Shown: positions 6,179 to 6,260 of the stretch, piece by piece
How positions within the stretch are numbered: the first letter of the stretch is position 1
How the letters are laid out: the number at the start of each line of letters is the position of its first letter
Assembly: GCA_041493205.1 (NCBI GenBank)
Contig: JBGPYM010000196.1
Span: 1 to 6,260 of the forward strand
DNA: 6,260 nt
Direction of reading: 5' to 3'
Origin: JBGPYM01 sp041493205
GTDB taxonomy: Bacteria; Bacteroidota; Ignavibacteria; UBA10030; UBA6906
Notes under the pieces: model-generated
The model's database searches: none
What the model saw: only the letters and a program-made list of their open reading frames with translations
Told to the model about the DNA's origin: nothing
Translations under genes and position numbers: made by a program

Positions 6179-6260
6179 TTACCCTACGCTCCCCTCGAGG
6201 CTGACGCCGAGCAGCTTCTGCGCCTCGACGGCAAACTCCATCGGGAGTTCGCGGAAGACC
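6179..6260 (-). CDS. sufB: Fe-S cluster scaffold subunit SufB, C-terminal end only
   Basis: Only the last 26 codons and the stop are inside the window; the rest lies beyond the right edge. The visible text FRELPMEFAVEAQKLL followed by EGSVG and a TAA stop is the typical SufB C-terminus. SufB is the main scaffold on which the cluster is built, paired with SufD and driven by SufC, which is the next gene after 31 bases. The short length limits the evidence, but the ending together with its place before sufC makes the call safe. Confidence 0.93.
   Translation of the reverse strand, partial: VFRELPMEFAVEAQKLLGVSLEGSVG

Overview
The window holds the 3' end of a SUF iron-sulfur cluster assembly operon, read entirely on the minus strand, followed by an intergenic gap and the start of a small transcription regulator gene that also runs on the minus strand. 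In transcription order (right to left) the genes are: sufB (last 26 codons only), sufC, sufD, sufS, sufU, a sufT-type MIP18/DUF59 gene, a sufA/iscA-type A-type carrier gene, a Fe/Mn superoxide dismutase gene with an N-terminal twin-arginine leader, and iscX. Spacings run from a few bases of overlap to about 45 bases. A strong rho-independent terminator follows iscX. After about 210 bases without a clear gene, an AraC-family helix-turn-helix gene begins and leaves the window at its left edge.

The genes form one pathway. SufS takes sulfur from cysteine, and SufU (the zinc type, replacing SufE) relays the persulfide. SufBCD is the ATP-driven scaffold. SufT and the A-type carrier help cluster maturation and delivery. 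The superoxide dismutase removes an oxidant that destroys exposed clusters. IscX, known from ISC operons as an acidic, iron-binding regulator of the cysteine desulfurase IscS, here closes a SUF operon. The promoter lies beyond the right edge, so control of the operon cannot be read here.

The organism is a bacterium with moderately high GC in the operon (clearly lower in the left 450 bases), frequent Shine-Dalgarno sites (GGAGG/AGGAG types) and a sufBCDSU-sufT layout. This fits several phyla. A Chlorobi/Ignavibacteria-like or other FCB-group lineage is my guess, at low confidence. The regular use of Shine-Dalgarno sites speaks against classical Bacteroidia or Flavobacteriia.

The points most worth a second look are iscX in a SUF operon, a superoxide dismutase gene with two well-placed translation starts (leader-bearing and leaderless), and the short SoxS-like AraC-domain gene next to the operon. 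I see no mobile elements, CRISPR arrays, tRNA or rRNA genes.
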